Assembly (NCBI GenBank): GCA_015295985.1
Contig: DVDX01000001.1
Span: 1 to 64,000 of the forward strand
DNA length: 64,000 nucleotides
Source of the DNA: Synechococcus sp. M44_DOE_062
GTDB taxonomy: Bacteria > Cyanobacteriota > Cyanobacteriia > Thermostichales > Thermostichaceae
Direction: 5' to 3'
The notes under the pieces were generated by a model that was given only the letters and a program-made list of their open reading frames with translations, was not told where the DNA came from and did no database searches. The position numbers and the translations under genes are program-made. Positions 45,501-52,384 of this stretch are shown here, in pieces. The stretch's first letter is position 1. The number at the start of each line of letters is the position of its first letter.

Positions 45501-45745
45501 CTGGCTTTGGCTTCAGCAGGAGGCGCCGACGGCGGGTCTTCAGATGGGGATTTGGGCCGGGGTCGAGGCGGTCTCACAATGCGGGGGGCGCCCAGCTTGC
45601 TGCGCACCAACTCAGCTTGCTCCGGAGAGATGGTGCTGCTGTGGGTTTTGAAAGGGATCCCCAGTTGCTCACAAATCTCCAGCACCTCCCGACTGTCACG
45701 CCCCATCTCACGGGCAATGTCATAGAGTCGAACTTTGTCGGTCAT
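42560..45745 (-). CDS. infB: Translation initiation factor IF-2
   Basis: 1061 residues from ATG 45745 ([18 protein letters not shown]), the usual IF2_N start; the frame is open to ATG 45946, which would add 67 residues without clear similarity. A long Pro/Ala/Ser-rich, charged N-terminal region (about 75-480) is typical of cyanobacterial IF-2. The GTPase domain has [16 protein letters not shown] (G1), DTPGHQAF (G3) and NKIDKP (G4), followed by domains II-IV. A dispersed-repeat copy (44377-44399) is read as [12 protein letters not shown] in the linker just before the conserved core. It places initiator tRNA on the ribosome. The ylxR gene lies upstream on the same strand. Confidence 0.96.
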   Translation of the reverse strand: MTDKVRLYDIAREMGRDSREVLEICEQLGIPFKTHSSTISPEQAELVRSKLGAPRIVRPPRPRPKSPSEDPPSAPPAEAKASERPQQKVPGTTSAIVGIRRPAPVQQQAPVGETKTAETPPAAKPSLSRPERVSPEKGSGAQLIGPPRRQVTPPVRSSEAPQEPETISQAATPPSRPEPAAAKARGSEPSPVAKHPTVLPPPRRATSETELPAEQPEPPQKLPEPSRPSPSEAASPSRARAPQPAEEKAPSPPPAQRPRPQLVGAPVRPGTRSPATKEDTSSSSKVGEAPRPQRRMELVGPPTRPVAKPTSPDPDAASPLPERIPGERPSPVLAEAPVRPTPPKVKRKTEEEEDEELQALSRRAARAQAKRKRSWRRGEGDGDGLDLDPMTLIPVVKQAELNALKPLARPTAKPPSYRPPAATAAPTARPRPAARSQQQPTSAEASAANRASGTESFGRLATTEPLPEEKVLFLDGSLTVQELAHRLRVAETEIIKTLFFKGVMVTINQVLDESLAELVAKELGYEIRRPEAKLEAKKTEMLDVEDIDHLVSRPPVVTIMGHVDHGKTTLLDAIRDTKVAQGEAGGITQRIGAYHVDVDFEGQKRRIVFLDTPGHQAFTAMRARGARVTDIAVLVVAADDGVQPQTLEAISHARAAQVPIIVAINKIDKPGSQPERIKQQLAEHGLLPEEWGGDTPMVEVSALTRRNLDALLEMILLVADVAELQANPNRPARGTVIEAHLDKARGPVATLLVQNGTLRVGDTLVAGAVLGRVKAMMDDRGQRLQEAGPSSAVQLLGLDEVPAAGDEFQVYTDEKEARRIAQERAEALRQTRLQQALLSRRVSLGSVSAKAQEGQLKELNLIIKTDVQGSAEAIQTALRDLPQEEVQLRVLLAAPGEITETDVDLAAASDAIILGFNTTLAPGARQAADDKGVDVREYDIIYNLLDDLRAAMEGLLEPEEVEEPLGQAEVRMVIPIGRGAVAGSYVLSGKVQRNALVRVRRRGEVVYEGRLDSLKRFKDDVREVAAGFECGIGIDKFQSWQEGDIIEVYQMVTKRRTLTPA
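44377..44399 (-). repeat. Dispersed repeat copy inside infB
   Basis: On the minus strand CGGGCTAGCGGGACGGAGTC plus CTT, translated as RASGTESF within the disordered IF-2 linker. Confidence 0.75.
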
Positions 45746-46149
45746 TCGTCTGCTAGCCTCTGCTCCTTTCTCCTCGTCAGTTTTACTCTCCAAGTCAACG
45801 GGAACCCGGTTATTGGGTTGGGCCGAACCTTTTGGGCTTGCGGGGGCTTCCTCCGGTGCATCGAGAACAGCTTGGCGATCCTCTAGAGATCCGGACTGGA
45901 GGGAACTCAGGTCTGAAGCTGCTCTGGCAACATCCGCAGGGGACATCCAGTAGGGCAGCCGGGGAAAGAATAGGTGGAAACAGCGCCTCCAGAATAACCT
46001 CTCTGCAGCTCCTCCAGCCTGACCTCAGTTTTCCGGCCAACTCCCATTCTGACAATTGAGGGGGGCTGCCGTGTAGTTCGCAACCTGATGAACCCAAAAG
46101 AGCGTTTAAATATCTTACCTATGTTTCTTACCTATGTTTGGGAATACCT

Positions 46150-46440
46150 CTAAGGCTCAGGCTTTTGGAGGAGATGTCCCTGGGGATCCTGCTCAAGAGA
46201 ATCCAACAGCCGTTGAAACAACGAATCAGGCACAGCTGCCTTGAGGGCTCGGTTGATCTGCTGCTTGCGTCTGGCCGCCTGCAGACATTCTAGCCGACGA
46301 CAGACATAGGCAGAACGCCCCATACCCTCATCCAAAAGCACTTGGTGGGAATCAAATTGCCTAACCAGCCGCCACAGTTGTGAGCGAGGAAACAACTGGC
46401 GACAGCCTACACAACGGCGCAGGGGATCGGCACCCGGCAA
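46150..46440 (-). CDS. ylxR: YlxR (DUF448) RNA-binding protein
   Basis: 96 residues. The YlxR signature is complete: RRCVGCRQLFPRSQLWRLVR near the N-terminus and GMGRSAYVCRRLECLQAARR in the middle, both basic. YlxR is usually encoded between nusA and infB and is thought to bind RNA or nucleoid. Here infB follows on the same strand, but nusA and rimP are not upstream; an HD-GYP regulator lies there instead. Confidence 0.9.
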   Translation of the reverse strand: MPGADPLRRCVGCRQLFPRSQLWRLVRQFDSHQVLLDEGMGRSAYVCRRLECLQAARRKQQINRALKAAVPDSLFQRLLDSLEQDPQGHLLQKPEP

Positions 46441-46484
46441 AAGACTCGATCCTGCTGATACACTACAGGCAAGCTCTATCCAGC

Positions 46485-47537
46485 CTACTCCAAATCTGGC
46501 GCCCGTGATCGCAGAAACTCAAAGAAACACTCCACCAACTGGGGATCCCGCCACCCCCTGGCTGTTTCTTCCCGCAAAATGTCTATAGCCTCTTGAGCAG
46601 TGAAAGCTCGCTTGTAAGGTCGCTCCGAGGTGAGGGCGTCGTAGATGTCGATGATCTGGAAGATACGAGCCACCAGGGGGATCTCTTCCCCCTTGAGGCC
46701 GTCGGGATAACCGCTGCCATCCCAACGCTCGTGGTGGTGACGGATGAGGGGCAGCACCTCTCTCATGGTGCGCAGTGGGCGGCAGATCTGCTCCCCAATC
46801 AAAACATGGGATTTCATCACCTCCCACTCTTCCGGGGTATGTTTGCCTGTTTTACTCAAGATGGCATCGGGTATGCCCACTTTGCCGATGTCGTGCAGGT
46901 AACCTCCCCACATCAGCACCTTGATCAGGGGACGGGGCAGATGTAAAAACTCGCCGAAGCTCTTGGCCATTTGTACCAAGCGCTCACAGTGATCCCCAGT
47001 GGTGGGATCCCGGCTTTCCACACTGCGGGCAATGGCGAACAAAACCTGGGCAGCATGATCCAAGTCTTCATTGAGGTGCTTTTGGCGAACGAGGGAACGC
47101 ACCCGCGCCAACAATTCCGACTCGTCAAAGGGCTTGCTCAAGAAATCATCTGCCCCAGCCTCAATACCGCGCACGCGATTTTTGCGATCGCTGGCCGCTG
47201 TGACCAATACCACCGGGATCAAGCGTGTCTCGTCATTGGCTTTGATGCGCCGACAGACCTCAAACCCATCCAACCCCGGCATCATCACATCCAGCAAGAT
47301 TAGATCCGGCTGGAAGGTTTTCAACATCTGCAGAGCTTGATTGCCGCTTTCAGCCTCGCTGACCCGGTAGCCAATGCCTTTCAGCAGATCCCCCAGCAGT
47401 AGGCGGCTGTTGGGCTGATCATCCACGATCAAAAGGTGACCCGCCTCATCCCCAGAAGGTGTGACAAGGATCCCAGCTGTCACAGGCAGCTTGGGCATCT
47501 CGGGTCTGGCAAGTTGGGCCCAGGAAAAGCTGGTCAC
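46485..47537 (-). CDS. Response regulator with HD-GYP domain (c-di-GMP phosphodiesterase type)
   Basis: 350 residues. The receiver domain (about 32-150) has acidic pocket LIVDDQPN, phospho-acceptor Asp in LILLDVMMPGLDG, and Lys in FLSKPFDESEL. The HD-GYP output domain (about 170-345) has GDHCERLVQMA, YLHDIGKVGIPD, HVLIGEQICRPL and HHHERWDGSGYPDGLKGEEI. It likely hydrolyses c-di-GMP when phosphorylated; no histidine kinase gene is adjacent. A GGDEF cyclase is encoded at 36-38 kb, so both directions of c-di-GMP turnover are present in the window. Confidence 0.93.
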   Translation of the reverse strand: MTSFSWAQLARPEMPKLPVTAGILVTPSGDEAGHLLIVDDQPNSRLLLGDLLKGIGYRVSEAESGNQALQMLKTFQPDLILLDVMMPGLDGFEVCRRIKANDETRLIPVVLVTAASDRKNRVRGIEAGADDFLSKPFDESELLARVRSLVRQKHLNEDLDHAAQVLFAIARSVESRDPTTGDHCERLVQMAKSFGEFLHLPRPLIKVLMWGGYLHDIGKVGIPDAILSKTGKHTPEEWEVMKSHVLIGEQICRPLRTMREVLPLIRHHHERWDGSGYPDGLKGEEIPLVARIFQIIDIYDALTSERPYKRAFTAQEAIDILREETARGWRDPQLVECFFEFLRSRAPDLE

Positions 47538-47587
47538 TGTAGGATCTCAGGTGCAACACCTCTACAGTCAAAGTATTCCCATCTGAG

Positions 47588-47631
47588 AAAAAAAGCATCG
47601 GGGCTTACCCGAAAACTGGGTCTAAAGCCCC
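47588..47631 (-). terminator. Rho-independent terminator on the minus strand
   Basis: On the minus strand a GGGGCTT stem (47625-47631) pairs with AAGCCCC (47600-47606) around a loop with a further CC/GG pairing, followed by GATGC and seven T (47588-47594). It ends a transcript arriving from the right, from the ORF-poor hairpin region or psbV-psbV2, before the HD-GYP gene. Confidence 0.7.
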
Positions 47632-47754
47632 GTCTCTGAGCGCTACAGCCTGCTTACATAAACTACTCCCAGCTAAAGCAGGGAGCTTTCAGTAGCTCTG
47701 CAGTTGATAAGCCAACCACGAGCCCCCGGGGTGGTTTACAGCACCCCCAAGCGC

Positions 47755-47776
47755 GCTCCGCGCCGCTAGCGCGAAC
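47755..47776 (-). repeat. Dispersed repeat, variant copy
   Basis: GCTCCGCGCCGCTAGCGCGA resembles the reverse form of the consensus (CTCCGTCCCGCTAACGCGA), with TC to GC changes. Confidence 0.4.
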
Positions 47777-48210
47777 GACCGTTACCAGTGCCTCAAACAA
47801 CCGTTTCTGGTGCCCGCGCCACTGTAATAACACAAGGCAACTGAAGTTGCCAAAGGAGCCTTCCTCCCCGCACTAAGGTACGGGGCTTCCAGCCTAACCC
47901 AATGTGAGCCTTAGGGCCTAGGCCCAGGGAGCCAGCAACTCTACGCTGCTGTAAAAGCCTTAGCTTATTCTGTGCGATACGTGGCTCTGCCGTAACTCGG
48001 CATAAGGGAACGGTGACATACTCCCGACGCTCACCCTAAGGGATAGAGCACAGACCTCTCGCTTCAACGGGGAGCCTACGCAAGAACCCTCTGCGAGCAG
48101 ACACGGGATGTCCCATCACGTAGCTGTACCCAATTCCGACAACGCCGTTTTATACAGCCATGCTGATTGTAGCGCAGAAGATGTCCGCCTTTCATCCCGA
48201 CCCTCCTGCT

Positions 48211-48237
48211 GTTCGCGAAAGCGGGACGTAGTCCTTT
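48211..48237 (+). repeat. Dispersed repeat copy in the hairpin region
   Basis: GTTCGCGAAAGCGGGACGTA followed by GTCCTTT; it matches the consensus with one change in the core (ACGTAGTCC for ACGGAGTCC). Confidence 0.6.
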
Positions 48238-48639
48238 GCAGAGAGGGCGGGGCTTCCCGGCGGGCTAGCTAACGCCTGGGAAGATGAGCACCCCTGCTAG
48301 GGAGTCTGTTCCGCTGCTGCGAGTAGCAGGTCAACTGGATAGAGTAAGTGCTGTCGCAGAACCAGGAGTTCAGAATCCTAGCCCTACTGCCAGGCAGTTC
48401 CCCTTAGCGGATGTGGGCCTTAGCAAGCCAGTAGGGTGAGGAGCGCGTCAAACTATGCTGCCCCCTGAAGCGGAAGGCTTTTCTTTCATCAATCCAGGCC
48501 TTTGTGAGTGCTTGTACAGAGCCTAGATATCCTGGAGACCTCTTTCTGTCCAGCCTGATACAGATGATCCCGAGAATGGATGCCCCAGTCAACTCCCCAG
48601 GCTCCCATGTCAGTGCAATTGGCCACTCCTATTTGCCGG

Positions 48640-49170
48640 TTAGCCGACATCAATCAAATCGTTGGATCCCCAGCCGGGGGCGACCTGAGCCGCTCTGAGA
48701 ATAAAGGCAGCCAGGTTTCTCAGGGCTTCGTCGTCCATCCAGGAAGGGGGCACAGGGCGGCATCCAAAGCTGGAATCCGAACCATCGTAGCTACGGGGAT
48801 CCCGCTGATACTCCATCAAGGCTTGGAGAGTATCTCGGGGTGGAGTGGCACCGCGCAAGTCCCTCAAAGAGAGGGAAATGTTGGGAGCTGGCAGGGTGGC
48901 ACCGCCCACATGACAATTCAAGCAGGCAGACTGAAAACGATTTTTGCCATCCGTGAGCTGCTCTGGGGTAAAGGTGAGGGTGTGCCCTGCAGCATCTAAA
49001 GGCAATTCCACCGGGCCACTCACCCGCAAATACTGATTCACGTAAGGATCAATACGAGCCGCCACCGGACTGGCCAGCCCCAGCCACAACAAAGCCAGGA
49101 TCCCGACCCAAGACCAGAGGCGAGACGGGATCCGCCAACTCGTAGGCAACTTGCAATGCAGATGCGGCAT
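48640..49170 (-). CDS. psbV2: PsbV2-like cytochrome c (c550 paralogue)
   Basis: 176 residues. The ATG shares one base with the psbV stop (TAATG), so translation is coupled. An N-terminal signal peptide (WVGILALLWLGLASPVAARI) targets the thylakoid lumen. A single haem site, CLNCHVGG, is followed by LRDLRGATPPRDTLQALMEY as in PsbV. Where PsbV has its distal haem ligand His (LLEYHPN), this protein has FGCRPVP, with Cys near the position. The PsbV2 of Thermosynechococcus was reported to have an unusual His/Cys-ligated, low-potential haem. The function is unsettled; it may partly replace c550 in PSII. Confidence 0.85.
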   Translation of the reverse strand: MPHLHCKLPTSWRIPSRLWSWVGILALLWLGLASPVAARIDPYVNQYLRVSGPVELPLDAAGHTLTFTPEQLTDGKNRFQSACLNCHVGGATLPAPNISLSLRDLRGATPPRDTLQALMEYQRDPRSYDGSDSSFGCRPVPPSWMDDEALRNLAAFILRAAQVAPGWGSNDLIDVG

Positions 49171-49712
49171 TAGAGATAGGCCGATAGGTCGCTGTGGCTT
49201 TCATTCTTGGTACCGCCCCAGCCGGGGATGGTCTTGGCCTGCACCAGAATGTAGCCTGCAATCAGCTTCAGATCCTCGTCAGTGAGGTTGCGCAGACGAG
49301 GATACTCACTGATGAGCTGCGTGTTGGGGTGATACTCCAGCAGAGACTCCACTCCGTCATAGGTGACCGGGTTTTTGATGTAATCCACAATTGCCAGCAC
49401 ATTATCCCGTGGGGGAGTTGCCCCCTCGAGATCGGAAAGCTTCAAGCTCACATCCGGGTTGGGATAGGTCTGGCCGCCCACATGGCACTGGGCGCACGCA
49501 GCGTTGAACAGCTTCTTCCCTTTGGCCAACTGGGCTTCGGTAAAGGTAATGGACTCAGTTGGCGACAGAGCTACCGCAGGAATATCTTTAGCTGCGAACA
49601 CCGGAGCTAGACCCCAGCCAAACCCGGCCATCAATACAGCCAACAGCAGGACAAGCAACCGACGACGCGCTGGCGCAAACACCTTCTGAAAAGAAAAAGC
49701 TTTGCTAAACAT
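49170..49712 (-). CDS. psbV: PsbV, cytochrome c550 of photosystem II
   Basis: 180 residues. The signal peptide (RRLLVLLLAVLMAGFGWGLAPVFA) cleaves before KDIPAVALSP, the mature start. The haem site is CAQCHVGG; the distal ligand His is in LLEYHPNTQ; the C-terminal half LRNLTDEDLKLIAGYILVQ and PGWGG are conserved. It is an extrinsic lumenal subunit that stabilises the Mn cluster of PSII. It is the first gene of a psbV-psbV2 unit on the minus strand. Confidence 0.95.
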   Translation of the reverse strand: MFSKAFSFQKVFAPARRRLLVLLLAVLMAGFGWGLAPVFAAKDIPAVALSPTESITFTEAQLAKGKKLFNAACAQCHVGGQTYPNPDVSLKLSDLEGATPPRDNVLAIVDYIKNPVTYDGVESLLEYHPNTQLISEYPRLRNLTDEDLKLIAGYILVQAKTIPGWGGTKNESHSDLSAYL

Positions 49713-50041
49713 GGTTCTCCGTAGATCAGCCTAGAAAGAGGAGAGGTGGGCTCCACTCCAGCCACAAACCCGACACCAGGATCAAGAATAGACCATCAAG
49801 AGATCATTTGCAGAGGGGATCCAAAATAGTTTCCCAATGGTTCTATTTGCCTTGATGTTAAGTTTGATTGCGGAGCTATGGCCTATTGGTTGGGAGTCTG
49901 TTGGCCGGGAGCTGATTTGGTCACAGCCCGGTCGAGGCTGGGGAAACTGAGCAGGTAATATAGAGCTTGGCTTGCTTGCCCGGCAACCTCAGAGCAGGAG
50001 AGCACGGCAGACTCCGTTCCAGGTTTTTGCAGGATTGCCCC
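49713..50041. other. Divergent intergenic region upstream of psbV
   Basis: 329 bases between psbV (minus) and the DUF4384-like gene (plus). It should hold both promoters, but no box could be picked with confidence. No RNA gene was seen. Confidence 0.35.
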
Positions 50042-50929
50042 ATGTCCTCTGTCCGATTCCAGCCGTTGCGGGTGGCTTTCACCTGTGCGGATCCCAGTCA
50101 AGTCCAAATGCCCGTTGCCGATTTGCTGGCAGCGTTGCCGGCCTCACCGCTTCTGGCCTACACAGACCCGGAAGCAGCGGACTTGCGGGTAGAGCTGCTG
50201 CCCGATGCCATTTATCACTTTTACCGGCGGGGGGAAGAGGTGGCTCTGGCAGCCTTCCGGATCCCGGTGAAAAAGCTACAGGCCCTGCCTCGCAAGCTGG
50301 TGCGGCTGTTGGAGCACGTGGCCGCCTTCGGCAACCTCTTGAATCTGCAACCTCCCAGCGAGGCGCTGAGCAGCATCTTGGAAGTGGAATTTCTCCAACT
50401 GGAAACCCCGGCCAGCAGCTCTGCCCCTGCCGAAGTAAGCCCCCTGCCGCGGGATCCCCAGGGACAGGTGCAAATCCAAGCGGGCCGCAACCTGGCCATT
50501 GCCCTGAGAAACAGAGCCCCCACCCCAGTGCATGTCTATGTCACTGTCTTTGACGAGCGGCGGTACAGCGTGGATTTGGTTTACCCCTATCAACCGGATC
50601 TGCCTGCCCGTCTGCGCCCCAGCGAGAGCCTGTTGATCGGCTCTGGCCCCCGCTACTTGCTGCAGATGCAACTGCCAGAAGGGATGGATGTAGCAGTGGA
50701 TCACTTCAAAATCTGGGTCAGCGGCACCAGCATGCAGCCAGGCATTATGGTGATGCCCCCCCTAGGGCAACGGCTAGACCCCCCCTCCGAGGATCCCTAC
50801 GGATCCGGATCCCGCCTAGATCGAGAAGTAAGGCTGGCGATTCTGGGCAAGGCAGGCAGCACTCCCATGCCGGCTTTTGCCGAGGATCCCTGGTGGTGCA
50901 TGGAACAAGCCGTCAAGATTGTGGCCTGA
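50042..50929 (+). CDS. Orphan DUF4384-like protein (C-terminal part of cyanobacterial caspase-family proteins)
   Basis: 295 residues from ATG 50042 (MSSVRFQPLRVAFTC). Resembles the C-terminal region that follows the peptidase domain in cyanobacterial metacaspase-like proteins: ALPRKLVRLLEHVAAFGNLLNL, then a DUF4384-type beta domain (IALRNRAPTPVHVYVTVFD, LRPSESLLIGSG, LPEGMDVAVDHFKIWVSG). No caspase His-Cys dyad or signal peptide is present, so it is either a stand-alone member or the surviving half of a longer gene. The upstream region shows no caspase fragments. Confidence 0.6.
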   Translation: MSSVRFQPLRVAFTCADPSQVQMPVADLLAALPASPLLAYTDPEAADLRVELLPDAIYHFYRRGEEVALAAFRIPVKKLQALPRKLVRLLEHVAAFGNLLNLQPPSEALSSILEVEFLQLETPASSSAPAEVSPLPRDPQGQVQIQAGRNLAIALRNRAPTPVHVYVTVFDERRYSVDLVYPYQPDLPARLRPSESLLIGSGPRYLLQMQLPEGMDVAVDHFKIWVSGTSMQPGIMVMPPLGQRLDPPSEDPYGSGSRLDREVRLAILGKAGSTPMPAFAEDPWWCMEQAVKIVA

Positions 50930-50959
50930 GCCAATGCTCCCAGGGACTTTTTCAGACTT

Positions 50960-51580
50960 TTAGAGATGGTTTTTTAGAATCCCATCAAAGGTAGCCTTAA
51001 CCTCATCAACGCCGATCACTGACAGATGGTAGAGGGAAGAAAGATCGCTTCTTATATCTTGGCTAACATCAGTTAAAACCATGAAAACTTGGCTTCTCTG
51101 AAGACCAAGTTCATCAGCAATCCTGGAGTATTTCTGTATTTTATCCTGATACTCACCTGTCTTCGATTCTACCCAGTAGAATTGATTGTTGATATGGAAG
51201 AAAAGATCTATCTCAAAGTCAACTCCGTTTGACAAAGTAACTTGAGCATTTGCGATGTAAGAAAAACTGAACTTGCCGGTGTAAGCTGCAACAAGGCGGA
51301 TTAGGTTGCACCTAACATATCTTTCCAGCCAGTTTCCTGACAGAAAATTCAGCGCTTGGGGTGACCTACTGGGTCTTGCTACCAAGAGATATCTAGGTGC
51401 CCTAAAGTATCTGTACTCTTCCAAAAATGCGATGCCGTGCAACTCTTTAGCAACTTGGCAAGTTGCACTGATTACTTGTGGAGGTTCATCTCTAAGGTTT
51501 AGGGAAAAAGAGCTTCCGCTATTCATATTTGATTTAATCATTCCATAAAATCTTTTAATCAAAGAGTATCGGCTGCCCAT
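50960..51580 (-). CDS. PD-(D/E)XK nuclease-like protein, Card1/DUF1887-type nuclease domain without CARF
   Basis: 206 residues (the start may instead be ATG 51541 or 51526). The C-terminal half fits a PD-(D/E)XK nuclease: GNWLERYVRCNLIRLV (helix with the first Glu), FEIDLFFHINNQ (metal Asp), YWVESKTGEYQDKIQKY (ExK plus basic helix). This order resembles the nuclease domain of CARF-linked Card1/Can2 proteins, but no CARF domain is present. The gene is clearly AT-richer than all neighbours, suggesting transfer. It follows the membrane coiled-coil gene by 36 bases on the same strand and was probably transferred with it. Activity is inferred only. Confidence 0.7.
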   Translation of the reverse strand: MGSRYSLIKRFYGMIKSNMNSGSSFSLNLRDEPPQVISATCQVAKELHGIAFLEEYRYFRAPRYLLVARPSRSPQALNFLSGNWLERYVRCNLIRLVAAYTGKFSFSYIANAQVTLSNGVDFEIDLFFHINNQFYWVESKTGEYQDKIQKYSRIADELGLQRSQVFMVLTDVSQDIRSDLSSLYHLSVIGVDEVKATFDGILKNHL

Positions 51581-51616
51581 AGAGGCAGCTATTTGATCTA
51601 GCTTTTCCTCTTTTTC

Positions 51617-52255
51617 CTACACAGCTATACTTTTTATCTTTATGTTTTTCGAGTTTAAGAACAACTCTATCTTTGATATATCAACAGTAGCTGTTCCATC
51701 CTTGTCTCTTGGTACGTTATCTATTGACTCAGGCTCTAATGCTTTATCAATAACCTGAATAACCTGATCGCTCTGGAAATTCTGGTCTGTAGTTTGGCGT
51801 ATCTCTAATCCATGAAAACTTTGAATAGCAGACCGTAGTCGCTGATAAATATCTTCGGCTTCTTTTACTAAGTTTTCCAGAATGGCTCGTTGATTATTTA
51901 GTTGATCATCATACTCAGCTAACTTTACAGACATGGCCTGTAGAAGGTTCCTGCCCCAGTCTTGCAGCAAGCTTTGGTAGTTATCGGCAAAGCGAAATTT
52001 AAACTCTTCAAGATTAGCTTGGCCATCCTGTAGCTTTTGAGAGATTTTGTCTGCTAATCCTTCGCTCAACTTGATTAGCGCTTCGTTTGCGTCGTTAAGT
52101 TTTTGGCTATGTTGGCTTAGCTGTGAAGATATCTCTCTGATAATCTCTCGTTTCCAAATCTCTAGTTTAGGATTTTCCTTATACTGACGAGCAACGTAAA
52201 TACCTGCCGAGAAACCGATAGCTACCCCAATCAATAAAATCAAAACTAAGTCCAT
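51617..52255 (-). CDS. Membrane-anchored coiled-coil protein, partner of the nuclease-like gene
   Basis: 212 residues. An N-terminal membrane anchor (MDLVLILLIGVAIGFSAGIY) precedes a long coiled coil (about 30-160: ISSQLSQHSQKLNDANEAL, LENLVKEAEDIYQRLRSAI) and a polar C-terminus ending IELFLNSKNIKIKSIAV. GGAG lies 6 bases before the ATG. No enzymatic motif is seen. The layout, anchor plus coiled coil, recalls the front half of RmuC, with the nuclease on the next gene. Same AT-rich composition as the nuclease gene and unlike the flanks. Function unknown. Confidence 0.7.
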   Translation of the reverse strand: MDLVLILLIGVAIGFSAGIYVARQYKENPKLEIWKREIIREISSQLSQHSQKLNDANEALIKLSEGLADKISQKLQDGQANLEEFKFRFADNYQSLLQDWGRNLLQAMSVKLAEYDDQLNNQRAILENLVKEAEDIYQRLRSAIQSFHGLEIRQTTDQNFQSDQVIQVIDKALEPESIDNVPRDKDGTATVDISKIELFLNSKNIKIKSIAV

Positions 52256-52384
52256 CAGGTGCTCCTGCCCTCTGCTGCCGTCGCTTTTCTTTCAAGTTGA
52301 CTGGGCTACCCGCCTGCCTCAACATGCTAGGGGGAGGTGAGCGAATTTTCAAGTGGAGGGGGCTTGCCCTTGGCCGCTGAGGAG

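Larger units (their letters stand above)
47640..48480 (-). mobile_element. Remnant cluster of IS200/IS605-like right ends, no intact ORF
   Basis: About 840 bases without a gene. Three compact hairpins share the look of IS200/IS605 ends: CTCCC/GGGAG (47666-47685), CCCCG/CGGGG (47866-47885) and GCTC/GAGC (48029-48049). The first two have the same plan: 5-bp stem, one mismatch, 2-bp stem, 4-base TAAx loop. On the minus strand the text GTTGAAGC followed by a hairpin and GGGAGTATGTCAC is the type of sequence seen after tnpB genes in cyanobacteria, where the guide (omega) RNA is encoded. No tnpA or tnpB frame is intact. Two dispersed-repeat copies are embedded. Identification is by recall of such ends, not by search. 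Confidence 0.4.

Noticed and set aside
48284-48439. A 51-codon plus-strand ORF in the hairpin region
   Set aside because: It is surrounded by structured non-coding sequence, has no Shine-Dalgarno and no family resemblance.
48404-48592. A 62-codon minus-strand ORF (MTGASILG...)
   Set aside because: It has no recognisable domain and runs into the hairpin region; a transposase fragment was considered but no motif supports it.
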